This document shows, one piece after another, positions 54,885 through 63,795 of a stretch of DNA of 64,000 bases. The notes beneath the pieces are model-generated. The model ran no database searches. It was not told the origin of the DNA and saw nothing but the letters and a program-made list of their open reading frames with translations. This stretch comes from Micromonospora musae. Lineage in GTDB: Bacteria; Actinomycetota; Actinomycetes; Mycobacteriales; Micromonosporaceae. Positions within the stretch are counted from its first letter, which is position 1, and each line of letters opens with the position of its first letter. Made by a program: the position numbers and the translations under genes. The stretch covers positions 310,001 through 374,000 of the forward strand of contig NZ_RAZT01000002.1 in the NCBI RefSeq assembly GCF_003626635.1, given 5' to 3'.

Positions 54885-55613
54885 ATGCGGATCGTGGGGA
54901 TCGTCCAGGCCCGGATGGGCTCGTCCCGGCTGCCGGGGAAGGTGTTGCGCCCGCTCGCCGGACGCAGCGTGCTGTCCCGGGTGGTCCGGGCTGCCCGGGA
55001 CAGCGGGGTGCTCGCCGACCTGGTGGTGGCGACCAGCACCGACGCGGTGGACGACGCGGTGGCCGTCGAGTGCGAGCGGCTCGCCGTGCCGTGCCATCGG
55101 GGCCCGGTCGACGACGTGCTGAGCCGGTTCGTCGGCGCGCTCGACGCCCACCCCGGGGACGCGGTCATGCGCTTCACCGCCGACTGCCCGCTGCTCGACC
55201 CGGAGATCATCACGACGGTGGCCTCGGTCTACCAGGCGGTGCCCGGGCTCGACTACGCCAGCACCTCGATCGCCCGTACGCTGCCGCGCGGGCTCGACGT
55301 GGAGATCATCCGCGCCGAGGCGCTGCGGACGCTGGATCGGCTCGCCACCGACCACCACCGGGTGCACGTCACCTCTTACGCCTACACCCACCCGGAGCTG
55401 TTCCGGGTGCTCGGGGTTACCCTCACCCCGGACCGGTCCGGGCTGCGGCTCACGCTCGACACCGAGCAGGACTGGGCCCTGCTCCGGGCGGTCGTCGACC
55501 ACTTCGGTGACGTCAGCGTGCCGCTGGCGAAGCTCGCCGACTGGCTCGACGGGCAGCCGGCGCTGCGCGCGCTCAACGCCGACGTACGCCAGAAGCGGCT
55601 GGAGGAGTCCTGA
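54885..55613 (+). CDS. pseF: CMP-pseudaminic acid cytidylyltransferase (SpsF-type)
   Basis: 242 residues from ATG 54885 (GGAGGTG seven bases before). MRIVGIVQARMGSSRLPGKVLRPLAG at the start is the SpsF/CTP_transf_3 nucleotide-binding loop; RFTADCPLLDPEIITTV near 105 has the metal-binding Asp; YASTSIARTLPRGLDVEII and LTLDTEQDWALLRAVVDHF complete the family pattern. It activates pseudaminic acid with CTP as the last step before transfer. A GTG at 54870 is a less likely start. Confidence 0.85.
   Translation: MRIVGIVQARMGSSRLPGKVLRPLAGRSVLSRVVRAARDSGVLADLVVATSTDAVDDAVAVECERLAVPCHRGPVDDVLSRFVGALDAHPGDAVMRFTADCPLLDPEIITTVASVYQAVPGLDYASTSIARTLPRGLDVEIIRAEALRTLDRLATDHHRVHVTSYAYTHPELFRVLGVTLTPDRSGLRLTLDTEQDWALLRAVVDHFGDVSVPLAKLADWLDGQPALRALNADVRQKRLEES
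55600..55613 (+). promoter_or_regulatory. Ribosome-binding site deciding the CTG start of pseG
   Basis: GGAGGAG at 55601-55607 lies only two bases before the CTG at 55610, closer than usual, so re-initiation after pseF termination (CTGA overlap) probably contributes. Confidence 0.5.
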
Positions 55614-56662
55614 GAACCGTACGTGTCGGGCTCCGCTGCGACGCCGGCCCCCAGCGGGGCGTCGGCCACCTGGTCCGCTCCCTCGCGCTCGGCGAGGAGT
55701 TCCTCGCCCGCGGCGCCCGGGTCGAGATGTTCGGCTCGGTCGAGTCGGTCGGCTGGGCCGCCGCGCAGCTCGCGGCGCGCGACGTCCCACTGCACCCGGG
55801 TCCGCAGACCCCGGCCGAGCTGGTCGAGACGGCCCGCCGGCACCGGTTGGACGTGATGGTCCTCGACTCGTACGAGCTGGACCCGGCCGGGGCGGGCGCG
55901 CTGCGCGCCGCCGGCGTGGTCACGCTCGCGGTGGTAGACGGTGACACCCGGGGCCAGGACGCCGACCTCTACCTCGACCAGAACTTCGGCACGCGGATCG
56001 ACGCCCCGGCGTCCCGGCTGCTGGCCGGCGCCGAGTACGCCCTGCTCCGCGACTCGGTGGTGGCCGCCCGGCCACCGGCCCCCCGGCAGGCCACCGAGGC
56101 GGCGCGCCCTCGGGTGTTCGCCTTCTTCGGCGGCACCGACGCGGTCGGTGCCGCCCCGGTGCTCGCCCGGCTCCTCTTCGAGACCGGGCTACCGATGGAG
56201 CTGACAGTCGTCGTCGGACGGCCGGAGATCGGCGCGGAGCTGGCCGAGGTGCCCCGGGGGCACGATCAGGTGCTGCGTCCGATCCCGCCCACCGACGCGC
56301 TACCCGCGCTGATCCAGGCGGCGGACCTGGTGGTCAGCGCCGCCGGCACCTCCACCTGGGAGCTGTGCTGCCTCGGTGCGCCCTCGGCACTGGTCTGCGT
56401 GGTCGAGAACCAGCGGGAGTCGTACCACCGGGTGGTGCGGCACGGGCTGGCCGCCGGGGTCGGCGTGCTGCCGGAGCTGACCGAGGACGCGGTGGCGGGG
56501 CAGGCGGCCCGGGCGCACGCGGGCCGGGTCCTCGCCGAGCTGCTCACCTCCCCGTCCGGGCGCGCCGAGCTCTCCGCGCGGGCCTGGTCGGTGGTGGACG
56601 GTCGCGGGCGGGGCCGGGTGGCCGAGGCCGTCCTGGCCCGCCTCGGCGCCGTACCGGCCTGA
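55610..56662 (+). CDS. pseG: UDP-diacetamido-trideoxy-altropyranose hydrolase, CTG start
   Basis: 350 residues. RCDAGPQRGVGHLVRSLALGEEFL near residue 9 is the PseG signature with the catalytic-region GxGH. The rest follows the GT-B/MurG-like plan: VLDSYELDP, RVFAFFGGTDAVG, ADLVVSAAGTSTWELCCLGAPSALV. No ATG, GTG or TTG exists in frame upstream of 55727, yet the conserved part begins at about 55616. A CTG at 55610, behind GGAGGAG, overlaps the pseF stop as CTGA, mimicking the ATGA overlaps of this locus, so CTG is taken as start. It removes UDP to free the sugar for PseI. Confidence 0.85.
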   Translation: MRTVRVGLRCDAGPQRGVGHLVRSLALGEEFLARGARVEMFGSVESVGWAAAQLAARDVPLHPGPQTPAELVETARRHRLDVMVLDSYELDPAGAGALRAAGVVTLAVVDGDTRGQDADLYLDQNFGTRIDAPASRLLAGAEYALLRDSVVAARPPAPRQATEAARPRVFAFFGGTDAVGAAPVLARLLFETGLPMELTVVVGRPEIGAELAEVPRGHDQVLRPIPPTDALPALIQAADLVVSAAGTSTWELCCLGAPSALVCVVENQRESYHRVVRHGLAAGVGVLPELTEDAVAGQAARAHAGRVLAELLTSPSGRAELSARAWSVVDGRGRGRVAEAVLARLGAVPA

Positions 56663-56724
56663 GCCGGAGCGGACTCCGCGCCACCACCACCATCCGGCCG
56701 GAGGGGCGATCGTCGCCACGGCCC

Positions 56725-56814
56725 GCCCACGCGACCGCACGCCGGGGCTACCTGCCCAAACGATGGCACGTCGGGCTGTCCGCTCACGCGACGGCCCGTC
56801 GGGGCTACCCGTCC
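56725..56814. repeat. Two imperfect 33-bp direct repeats
   Basis: Units 56725-56757 and 56782-56814 match at 27 of 33 positions (GCGAC...GGGGCTACC core), separated by 24 bp, in the 214-bp gap between pseG and the convergent membrane protein. No gene lies here. Confidence 0.5.
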
Positions 56815-56876
56815 CGGGGTGAACGCTCCTCGCCGCGACACCCGGCACGCCGGTCGCGGCGAGCAGCGGCGGCGGG

Positions 56877-58847
56877 TCAGCGCAGCGGTTCGACGGTCAC
56901 CCGCGCCCGCAGCCCCGGCCGTTCGGTGAGCAGCTCCTCGACCACCGCGGCGGCCTCCGGGCTGGTGGTCAGGAAACGGATGGGACGCTTCTCGGCCGCG
57001 ACGACGGCCGCGCTGCGGGCCGGCTCGGAGAGCGGAAGGTTGTAGAACGCCGGAGCGGAGTCGCCGTGGCTGCCCTGCAGGGTGGCGACGAAGAGCGTCT
57101 CCAGGTACCCCTCCCGCCGGTGGTCGCTGACCACCACCGTCACCTCGCCGGGCCGGGCCGGTGCCTGGGCGAGGGCCCGCACGGTCACGTCGGCCTGCCG
57201 GGGGCGGTCCAGCGTCCCCGACCACCAGGCCTGCGCCCAGGTGGTGCTCCGGTTGCCGAAGGGCTGCGCGAAGACGCCACCGCCGCGCAGCAGGCCGGCC
57301 ACGCCCGCCGCGCCCGCCACCAGCGACAGCGCGACGGCGACCCGGGCCAGCCGCGCCGCCCGCGGGCGAGCGCCGGCCGGGGACGCGGCACGCCACGGCA
57401 CGGGCCGCAGCAGCAGCACCGCCCCGAGGCCGATGAGCAGGACGACCAGCAGCAGGTGCAGGGTCTTGCCGTAGTAGTAGCGCGGATCGGTGCCGAGCGC
57501 CTGGAAGTAGATGCGGAACCCGAGCGCGAAGGCGACGGTCGCGGCGAGCGCGCCGACGTACCGACGCCAGACCGGCAACCGCAGCCCACCGGCGGCAAGC
57601 CCGGCGCCCACCACCCCGGCGAGCGCCAGGAACGCGTCGTAGCGCGGGAAGACGCCGCCGCCGGTGGCCACGTTGTCGACCTGGTCGGTGAAGAGCAGCC
57701 CCGCCACGCTCGGCAGCGGCGTGAGCACGGCGGTGACCAGCGCGACCGTCACGAGCAGCCACGGCCGGCGGCGCACCGCCCGCCGGTGCCGGACCAGCCA
57801 GGCGAGCACCAGCACCCCGACCACCGGCAGGAACATCAGGTACGCGAAGCCGATCCCGACGCAGAGCGCCCCGAGCAGGCAGAGCTGGGTGCCGGTGCGG
57901 GCGACCGGCCGGCAGACCAGCCCGATCAGGATCGCGGTCAGCGCCAGACCGAGGCTCTCCCCCGGGTAGCCGTAGACCACGAACCGGGTCAGCTCGGAGC
58001 CGAGGGCGAGGGCGGTCACCGCGCCGGCCAGGGCGAAGGCCCGGACCGGGTCCAGCAGCCGCCCGGCGATCCGGCCGGCGGCCCAGACCACCGCGAGCAC
58101 CAGCAGGGCGTACGCCGCCAGCGCCCAGCCGAGGTAGTGGTCGAGGGTGCTCGCCGGCCCGCCCGGGGCGGTCGAGGAGCGCAGGAACGTGTCCAGCAGC
58201 GCGGCCGTGAGGTGGAAGCCCTGGGGGTAGTAGACCATCCCCTCCGGCGCGATCCGGGCCGCCGCGTCCGAGTGCGCGAAGAGGTAACCGCCCACCGCGC
58301 GGATGCCCTCCATGGTGGCCAGGTGCCGGCTGTTGTCCTCGCCGGTCATCGCGTACGCCAACCGGCCGGCCAGCCCGTCGGCGCGCAGGTACGGCCAGGC
58401 GAGGGCGAGCGCCGCGAACGCCGCCGCGAGCACCGGGGCCAGGTCGGCGGCCGTCGGGCGCGGCAGGCGGGGCCGGACTCCGGTGACCAGGGCGTAGCCG
58501 AGCAGCACGGTCAACGCGCTGCCCGCCACCGGCACCGGATGCAGCCCCCACGGCCAGTACGAGAAGAGCAGGCCGGCGGCGCAGATCGCGCCGAGCAGCA
58601 GCGCCGCCGCGAGCACCAGCCGGTCCAGCAGGGTCCGCCCGACCCGCAGCAGCGCGGCGGTGGTCACCAGCACCAGCGGCGGCAGCAGCCCCGCCACGTG
58701 CAGCGCGTACGCCAGCAGGGGCACGACCCAGGCGGCGAGCAGTGCGACCGCCACCACGAGCGCGCGCCGGCGGCCGGCGGGTGGCGCCGCCGTCGGCGGA
58801 ACCGGCGGCGGGGTCGCCACGGCGGTGCTGGTGGAGCTGCTCGACAC
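56877..58847 (-). CDS. Large polytopic membrane protein, GT-C/DUF6541-like
   Basis: 656 residues. A Ser/Thr/Pro-rich cytosolic N-terminus is followed by about twelve membrane helices and a short soluble C-terminus. The first long loop reads AMTGEDNSRHLATMEGIRAVGGYLF and APEGMVYYPQGFHLTAALLD, a pattern seen in actinobacterial membrane proteins annotated as glycosyltransferase-like (DUF6541). The acidic E-D-N in the loop could be catalytic. It lies at the edge of the glycan locus, convergent with pseG, and may use polyprenyl-linked sugars. The family call is tentative. Confidence 0.65.
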   Translation of the reverse strand: MSSSSTSTAVATPPPVPPTAAPPAGRRRALVVAVALLAAWVVPLLAYALHVAGLLPPLVLVTTAALLRVGRTLLDRLVLAAALLLGAICAAGLLFSYWPWGLHPVPVAGSALTVLLGYALVTGVRPRLPRPTAADLAPVLAAAFAALALAWPYLRADGLAGRLAYAMTGEDNSRHLATMEGIRAVGGYLFAHSDAAARIAPEGMVYYPQGFHLTAALLDTFLRSSTAPGGPASTLDHYLGWALAAYALLVLAVVWAAGRIAGRLLDPVRAFALAGAVTALALGSELTRFVVYGYPGESLGLALTAILIGLVCRPVARTGTQLCLLGALCVGIGFAYLMFLPVVGVLVLAWLVRHRRAVRRRPWLLVTVALVTAVLTPLPSVAGLLFTDQVDNVATGGGVFPRYDAFLALAGVVGAGLAAGGLRLPVWRRYVGALAATVAFALGFRIYFQALGTDPRYYYGKTLHLLLVVLLIGLGAVLLLRPVPWRAASPAGARPRAARLARVAVALSLVAGAAGVAGLLRGGGVFAQPFGNRSTTWAQAWWSGTLDRPRQADVTVRALAQAPARPGEVTVVVSDHRREGYLETLFVATLQGSHGDSAPAFYNLPLSEPARSAAVVAAEKRPIRFLTTSPEAAAVVEELLTERPGLRARVTVEPLR

Positions 58848-59011
58848 GGGTCGCCTCCTCCTGGCGTCGCCCGCCGGGTGGGGCGGAGGCGACTCACCGT
58901 AGGGAGGTTCCGCCGACGCTCGGCGACATCCATGTGTGCGCCAGGTGACCGGCGGGCGACAAGATGCCTGGCCTCGTACACCTGTTCCAACGGGGCAGGT
59001 AGGGTGGGTGC

Positions 59012-59647
59012 ATGTCCGAGGTCGCCTACCAGCCGTCGATGCTGGACCTCACCGCTGCGGCGCCGTCGCTCGACCCGCTCGGCGGCCGGCTGCGCCGGCA
59101 CGAGCTCTCCCGGGGCGCCTGGGTCGACCACCTCCCCGGCTGGGTCAACGGCTCGGACGCGATCTTCGACCTCCTGCTGCGGGAGGTGCCGTGGCGGGCC
59201 GAACGCCGCAGGATGTACGACAACGAGGTCGACGTGCCCCGCCTGCTCTGCTGGTACGGGCCCGACCGCCCGCTGCCGCACACCCTGCTGACCGAGGCGC
59301 GCACCGTGCTCACCCGGCACTACGCCGCGGAGCTCGGCGAGCCGTTCGTCACCGCCGGCATGTGCCTCTATCGCAGCGGTCGGGACAGCGTCGCCTGGCA
59401 CGGCGACACGCACGGCCGGTCGGCGCACTCGGACACCATGGTGGCCATCGTCTCGTTCGGCTCACCGCGGTCGCTGCTGCTGCGCCCGCGCGGCGGCGGC
59501 GCCAGCCTGCGCTTCCCGCTCGGCCACGGCGACCTGGTGGTGATGGGCGGCTCCTGCCAACGCACCTGGGAGCACGCCGTGCCGAAGACCAGCCGACCGG
59601 TCGGCCCCCGGGTGAGCGTGCAGTTCCGGCCCGCCGGGGTCGCCTGA
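59012..59647 (+). CDS. AlkB-family Fe(II)/2-oxoglutarate dioxygenase
   Basis: 211 residues. Iron ligands are seen in WHGDTHG (HxD) near residue 130 and in the His of WEHAVPK near 190; the 2-oxoglutarate-binding Arg lies in RVSVQFRP at the C-terminus. NSVGAMRYR-like nucleotide-recognition lid appears as MYDNEVDVPRLLCWYG. AlkB proteins remove methyl groups from DNA bases by oxidation. Monocistronic; ATG at 59012. Divergent from the membrane protein gene. Confidence 0.9.
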   Translation: MSEVAYQPSMLDLTAAAPSLDPLGGRLRRHELSRGAWVDHLPGWVNGSDAIFDLLLREVPWRAERRRMYDNEVDVPRLLCWYGPDRPLPHTLLTEARTVLTRHYAAELGEPFVTAGMCLYRSGRDSVAWHGDTHGRSAHSDTMVAIVSFGSPRSLLLRPRGGGASLRFPLGHGDLVVMGGSCQRTWEHAVPKTSRPVGPRVSVQFRPAGVA

Positions 59648-59763
59648 GCCACCGCCGCCGGTCGGCGCCGCCCTGCCCGAGCACCGCTCAGGCACCTGAC
59701 CTCTGCTAGAAACGTCCAGGGTCGATCACGCCCCCGTCACGATGACGAACGAAGGGTGTGCTG

Positions 59764-61110
59764 ATGACCCGACCCCTCACCGAGCCGCGTTCGCGCTGGT
59801 TCGCCTGGTCGTTGCATGGCGACGGACGCTCCGTACGCCCCGGCGACGTGGTCCACCCCGACCAACGGCTCTCCTGGCCCCGGACGTTGGGCATCGGTGT
59901 CCAGCACGTGGTGGCGATGTTCGGCGCCACCTTCACGGTGCCGCTGATCACCGGCTTTCCCCCGGCGACCACGCTCTTCTTCTCCGGGCTGGGCACCCTG
60001 CTGTTTCTGCTGATCACCGGCAACCGGCTGCCGTCGTACCTCGGCTCGTCGTTCGCCTTCATCGCGCCGGTGCTGGCGGCGAAGGCCGGCGGGGACCTCG
60101 GCCCCGCCCTCGGCGGCATCGTCGTCGCCGGTGTGGCGCTCGCGCTGGTCGGCGTCGTCGTGCAGCTCGCCGGTTCGCGGTGGATCGACGCGCTGATGCC
60201 GCCGGTGGTCACCGGCGCGATCGTCGCGTTGATCGGGCTCAACCTGGCCCCGGTCGCGTGGGACGGCGGCGGCGCCGGTACCGGGGTGAAGGCCCAGCCG
60301 CTCATCGCGGTGGTGACCCTCGCTGCCATCCTGCTCGCCACCGTGCTCTTCCGCGGCTTCCTGGCCCGGCTCTCCATCCTGCTCGGTGTCCTGGTCGGCT
60401 GGCTGCTCGCCGCCGCACTCGGCGAGCTGGATCCGACGGCGGTGACCGGGCTGCGGGAGGCCGCCTGGGTCGGGCTGCCCGACTTCCACGCGCCCAGCTT
60501 CAGCCTGCGGGCCGTGGTGCTGGTCATCCCGGTGATCCTCGTGCTGGTCGCGGAGAACGCCGGGCACGTGAAGGCGGTCGCCGCGATGACCGGCCGCAAC
60601 CTCGACCGGGACATGGGCCGGGCCTTCCTGGGCGACGGGCTCGCCACCGTCCTGGCCGGTTCGGGTGGCGGCTCCGGCACCACCACGTACGCGGAGAACA
60701 TCGGAGTGATGGCGGCGACCCGGGTCTACTCCACCGCCGCGTACTGGGTGGCCGGTCTGACCGCGGTGCTGCTCGGGTTGAGCCCGAAGTTCGGCGCGCT
60801 GATCCTCACCGTGCCGGCCGGGGTGCTCGGCGGCGCCACCACCGCCCTGTACGGGCTGATCGCCATCCTCGGCGCCCGGATCTGGATCGAGAACCGGGTG
60901 AACTTCCATGACCCGGTGAACCTGATGACCGCCGCGGTCGCGGTGATCGTCGGCGCGGCGAACTACACCCTCACCGCCGGCGACCTCTCCTTCAACGGCA
61001 TCGCCCTCGGCACCGCCGCCGCCCTGGTGATCTACCACGGCATGCGGCTGATCGCCCGCCTGCGCGGCACCGCCGAGCAGGCCCGCTCCGCCCCCGAACC
61101 CGAACTCTGA
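59764..61110 (+). CDS. NCS2 uracil/xanthine permease
   Basis: 448 residues, about 14 helices. QHVVAMFGATFTVPLITGFPPATTLFFSG near residue 40 and GNRLPSYLGSSFAFIAPVLAA are the NCS2 signature (QH motif and substrate region). LVIPVILVLVAENAGHVKAVAAMTGRN and SGGGSGTTTYAENIGVMAATRVYS carry the conserved Glu residues of TM8 and TM10. Imports uracil or a related base with protons. ATG 59764 with GAAGGG upstream is preferred to GTG 59758. Confidence 0.92.
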   Translation: MTRPLTEPRSRWFAWSLHGDGRSVRPGDVVHPDQRLSWPRTLGIGVQHVVAMFGATFTVPLITGFPPATTLFFSGLGTLLFLLITGNRLPSYLGSSFAFIAPVLAAKAGGDLGPALGGIVVAGVALALVGVVVQLAGSRWIDALMPPVVTGAIVALIGLNLAPVAWDGGGAGTGVKAQPLIAVVTLAAILLATVLFRGFLARLSILLGVLVGWLLAAALGELDPTAVTGLREAAWVGLPDFHAPSFSLRAVVLVIPVILVLVAENAGHVKAVAAMTGRNLDRDMGRAFLGDGLATVLAGSGGGSGTTTYAENIGVMAATRVYSTAAYWVAGLTAVLLGLSPKFGALILTVPAGVLGGATTALYGLIAILGARIWIENRVNFHDPVNLMTAAVAVIVGAANYTLTAGDLSFNGIALGTAAALVIYHGMRLIARLRGTAEQARSAPEPEL

Positions 61111-61141
61111 CCCCCCACTCCCTCCCCTCCCCTGCCCTGCG

Positions 61142-61174
61142 CTCGGTGCGCTCGGTGCGCTCGGTGCGCTCGGT
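61142..61174. repeat. Tandem 9-bp repeat
   Basis: CTCGGTGCG is repeated three times (61142-61168) and followed by a partial fourth copy, right before an inverted repeat. Confidence 0.8.
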
Positions 61175-61230
61175 GATCATGAAGTTATTGCTCGGACACG
61201 CCGGTCACGAGGGCGATAACTTCATGATCA
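61174..61230. repeat. 15-bp inverted repeat with 27-base loop
   Basis: Perfect arms TGATCATGAAGTTAT (61174-61188) and its complement (61216-61230). The arms are strikingly AT-rich for this genome, and the loop contains a small CTCG/CGAG pair. It lies between the convergent permease and parC genes and may serve as terminator or be a dispersed palindromic unit. Confidence 0.7.
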
Positions 61231-61268
61231 GCCCGGGCAGGGGGAGGGAGGAAGAGGGGAGGGTGGGG

Positions 61269-63752
61269 TCAGTCGCGTTCTACCTGGTGGCCGATGACGG
61301 TGGGGCCGAGCATCACGGCGAAGCCGCTGCCGTCGCGGCGCGGGTCGGCGGCGGGCAGCTCGACCGGCTCGCCGTTCGCCGTGGAGCCCACCGGGCGCGG
61401 CCCGACCCAGCCGACCACCACGTCGGTCTCACCCTTGAGGAAACGCTGGGCGCGGACGCCGGCCGTCGCCCGCCCCTTCGCCGGATACGCCGCGAAGGGA
61501 GTCACCTTGACCGTGGCGCCCGTCGAGGTGACCACCATCGGCTCCCCGTGCGTCGAGTCGTCCGTGCGGACCGCGCCGAAGAAGACCACCCGGGCCTCAC
61601 CGGGGAGGTTGATGCCGGCCATGCCGCCACCCCGGATGCCCTGCGGGCGGACCAGCTTCGCCGGGAAGCGCAGCAGCGACGCCTCGGAGGTGAGGAACGT
61701 CAGCGCCTCGGCGCCGTCGGTGAGCCAGGTCGCCCCGACCACCTCGTCGCCTTCACGCAGGCCGATCACCTCGAACTCGTCGGCGCGTACCGGCCACTCC
61801 GGCGCGCAGACCTTCACCGCGCCCTGCCGAGTGCCGAGCGCCAGCCCCGGTGAGCCCTCCGCGGCGGCGCCGAGCGGCGCCAGCCCCACCACGGACTCCC
61901 CCGGCTGAAGCGGCACCAGTTCGGCGGCGGACATCCCGCCGCGCAGCGAGAGCGTGCCGGCCTGCTCGGGCAGCACCGGCAGCGGCAGCACATCGATCTT
62001 GAACGCTCGGCCGGCGCTGGTGACCAGCAGCACCCGGCCACGGGCGGTGGAGGGCACGCTGGCGCGTACGACGTCGTGCTTGACCCGGCCGTGCCGGCGA
62101 CGCCCCTCGGCGGTCTCCTCCGACTCGGCCGCGGTCCGGGCCACCAGCCCGGTCGCGGAGAGGATGACCTGACACGGGTCGTCGGCCACCTCCAGCGGGC
62201 CGGCCGGCGCGGAGGCGGCCAGCACCTCCTTGAGGTCGCCGTCGATCAGAGTGGTGCGACGCGCCGTGCCGAACTGCTTCAACACGGCGGCCAGCTCGTC
62301 CGAGACGAGCTTCCGGAGCACCTTCGGGTCATCGAGGATCTTCGACAACTCGGCGATCTCGGCGCGGAGCTTCTCCTGCTCCGCCTCCAGCTCCAGACGG
62401 TCGTACTTGGTGAGCCGGCGCAGCGGAGTGTCCAGGATGTAGGTGGCCTGGATCTCGGAGAGCTTGAACTTCTGCATCAGGGCGTCCTTCGCCGCCGCCG
62501 CGTCCTCGCTGGCCCGGATCAGCTTCACCACCTTGTCGATGTCGAGCAGGGCGATCAGCAGGCCGTCGACGAGGTGCAGCCGCTCCCCGCGCTTACGGCG
62601 GCGGTAGGAGCTGCGTCGGGTCACCACCTCGTAGCGGTGGGCCAGGAAGACCTCCAGCAGCGCCTTCAACCCGAGGGTCTGCGGCTGCCCGTCGACCAGC
62701 ACCAGATTGTTGACGCCGAAGGACTGCTCCAGCGGGGTGAGCCGGTAGAGGTCGGCCAGGAGCGCCTGCGGATTCACCCCGACCTTGCACTCGATGACCA
62801 GGCGGGTGCCGTTCTCCCGGTCGGTGAGGTCCTTCACGTCGGCGATCCCGCTCAGCCGCTTGGTCTTGTTGACCTCGTTGGTGATCGCCGCGATGACCTT
62901 CTCCCCGCCGACGCCGTACGGCAGCTCGACCACGGTGATCGCCTGCCGGCCGCGGCTGCCCTCCAGCGGGCCGATCTCCACCTTGGCGCGCATCCGGACC
63001 ACGCCGCGCCCGGTCTCGTACGCCCGGCGCACCTCGTCGAGGCCGAGCAGCAGCCCACCGGTGGGCAGGTCGGGGCCCGGTACGAACTCCATCAGCTTGT
63101 CCAGCGAGGCGTCCGGGTGGTTGATCAGCCAGCGGGCGGCCTGGACGACCTCGGCCAGGTTGTGCGGGATCATGTTGGTGGCCATGCCCACCGCGATCCC
63201 GGACGCGCCGTTGACGAGCAGGTTGGGGAAGGCGGCCGGCAGCACCGTCGGCTGGGTCAACGAGCCGTCGTAGTTCGGCTCGACGTCGACCGTCTCCTCG
63301 CCGAGCTCGCCCACGAGCAGCATCGCCTCGCGGGACATCCGCGCCTCGGTGTAGCGGGCGGCCGCGGGGCCGTCGTCCGGCGACCCGAAGTTGCCGTGCC
63401 CGTCGATCAGCGGGGCGTTGAGCGAGAAGTCCTGCGCCAGCCGCACCATGGCGTCGTAGATGGCCGCGTCGCCGTGCGGATGGTACTTACCCATCACGTC
63501 GCCGACGATCCGCGCGGACTTCACGTGCCCGCGGTCGGGGCGGTGGCCCTGCTCGTGCATGGACCAGAGGATGCGCCGGTGCACCGGCTTCAGGCCGTCG
63601 CGGGCGTCCGGCAGCGCACGGGAGTGGATGACCGAGAAGGCGTACTCCAGGTAGGAGTCCGACACCTCGGTGACCAGCGGGTTGTCGAAGACCCGCGCCC
63701 CGGCCTGGTCGAACGCGGAGAGGTCGACCTTCGTTTCCTTGCGGCGTGCCAT
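61269..63752 (-). CDS. parC: DNA topoisomerase IV-type subunit A
   Basis: 827 residues from ATG 63752. YAFSVIHSRALPDARDGLKPVHRRILW near residue 36, YHPHGDAAIYDAMVRLAQ near 90, and the catalytic Tyr134 in ARYTEARMS define the breakage-reunion domain. A C-terminal beta-pinwheel region starts near 520 (GRVLLVTSAGRAF). The GyrA box (QRRGGxG) is not seen, so a ParC-like second type IIA enzyme is more likely than gyrase. The quinolone-site residue equivalent to E. coli GyrA Ser83 is Ala. Partner gene parE lies directly upstream (43-bp gap). Confidence 0.88.
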   Translation of the reverse strand: MARRKETKVDLSAFDQAGARVFDNPLVTEVSDSYLEYAFSVIHSRALPDARDGLKPVHRRILWSMHEQGHRPDRGHVKSARIVGDVMGKYHPHGDAAIYDAMVRLAQDFSLNAPLIDGHGNFGSPDDGPAAARYTEARMSREAMLLVGELGEETVDVEPNYDGSLTQPTVLPAAFPNLLVNGASGIAVGMATNMIPHNLAEVVQAARWLINHPDASLDKLMEFVPGPDLPTGGLLLGLDEVRRAYETGRGVVRMRAKVEIGPLEGSRGRQAITVVELPYGVGGEKVIAAITNEVNKTKRLSGIADVKDLTDRENGTRLVIECKVGVNPQALLADLYRLTPLEQSFGVNNLVLVDGQPQTLGLKALLEVFLAHRYEVVTRRSSYRRRKRGERLHLVDGLLIALLDIDKVVKLIRASEDAAAAKDALMQKFKLSEIQATYILDTPLRRLTKYDRLELEAEQEKLRAEIAELSKILDDPKVLRKLVSDELAAVLKQFGTARRTTLIDGDLKEVLAASAPAGPLEVADDPCQVILSATGLVARTAAESEETAEGRRRHGRVKHDVVRASVPSTARGRVLLVTSAGRAFKIDVLPLPVLPEQAGTLSLRGGMSAAELVPLQPGESVVGLAPLGAAAEGSPGLALGTRQGAVKVCAPEWPVRADEFEVIGLREGDEVVGATWLTDGAEALTFLTSEASLLRFPAKLVRPQGIRGGGMAGINLPGEARVVFFGAVRTDDSTHGEPMVVTSTGATVKVTPFAAYPAKGRATAGVRAQRFLKGETDVVVGWVGPRPVGSTANGEPVELPAADPRRDGSGFAVMLGPTVIGHQVERD

Positions 63753-63795
63753 GCTCAGCTTTCCCCTCGGGTGGACCCGGCGCTCAAAAGCTCGC

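Noticed and set aside
56725-56814. Direct repeats considered as a CRISPR fragment
   Set aside because: Only two imperfect copies, GC-rich and without an array or cas genes.
57066-59291. A 741-codon plus-strand open frame
   Set aside because: It lies opposite the polytopic membrane protein and has Gln/Gly/Arg-rich shadow composition; no fold or start signal.
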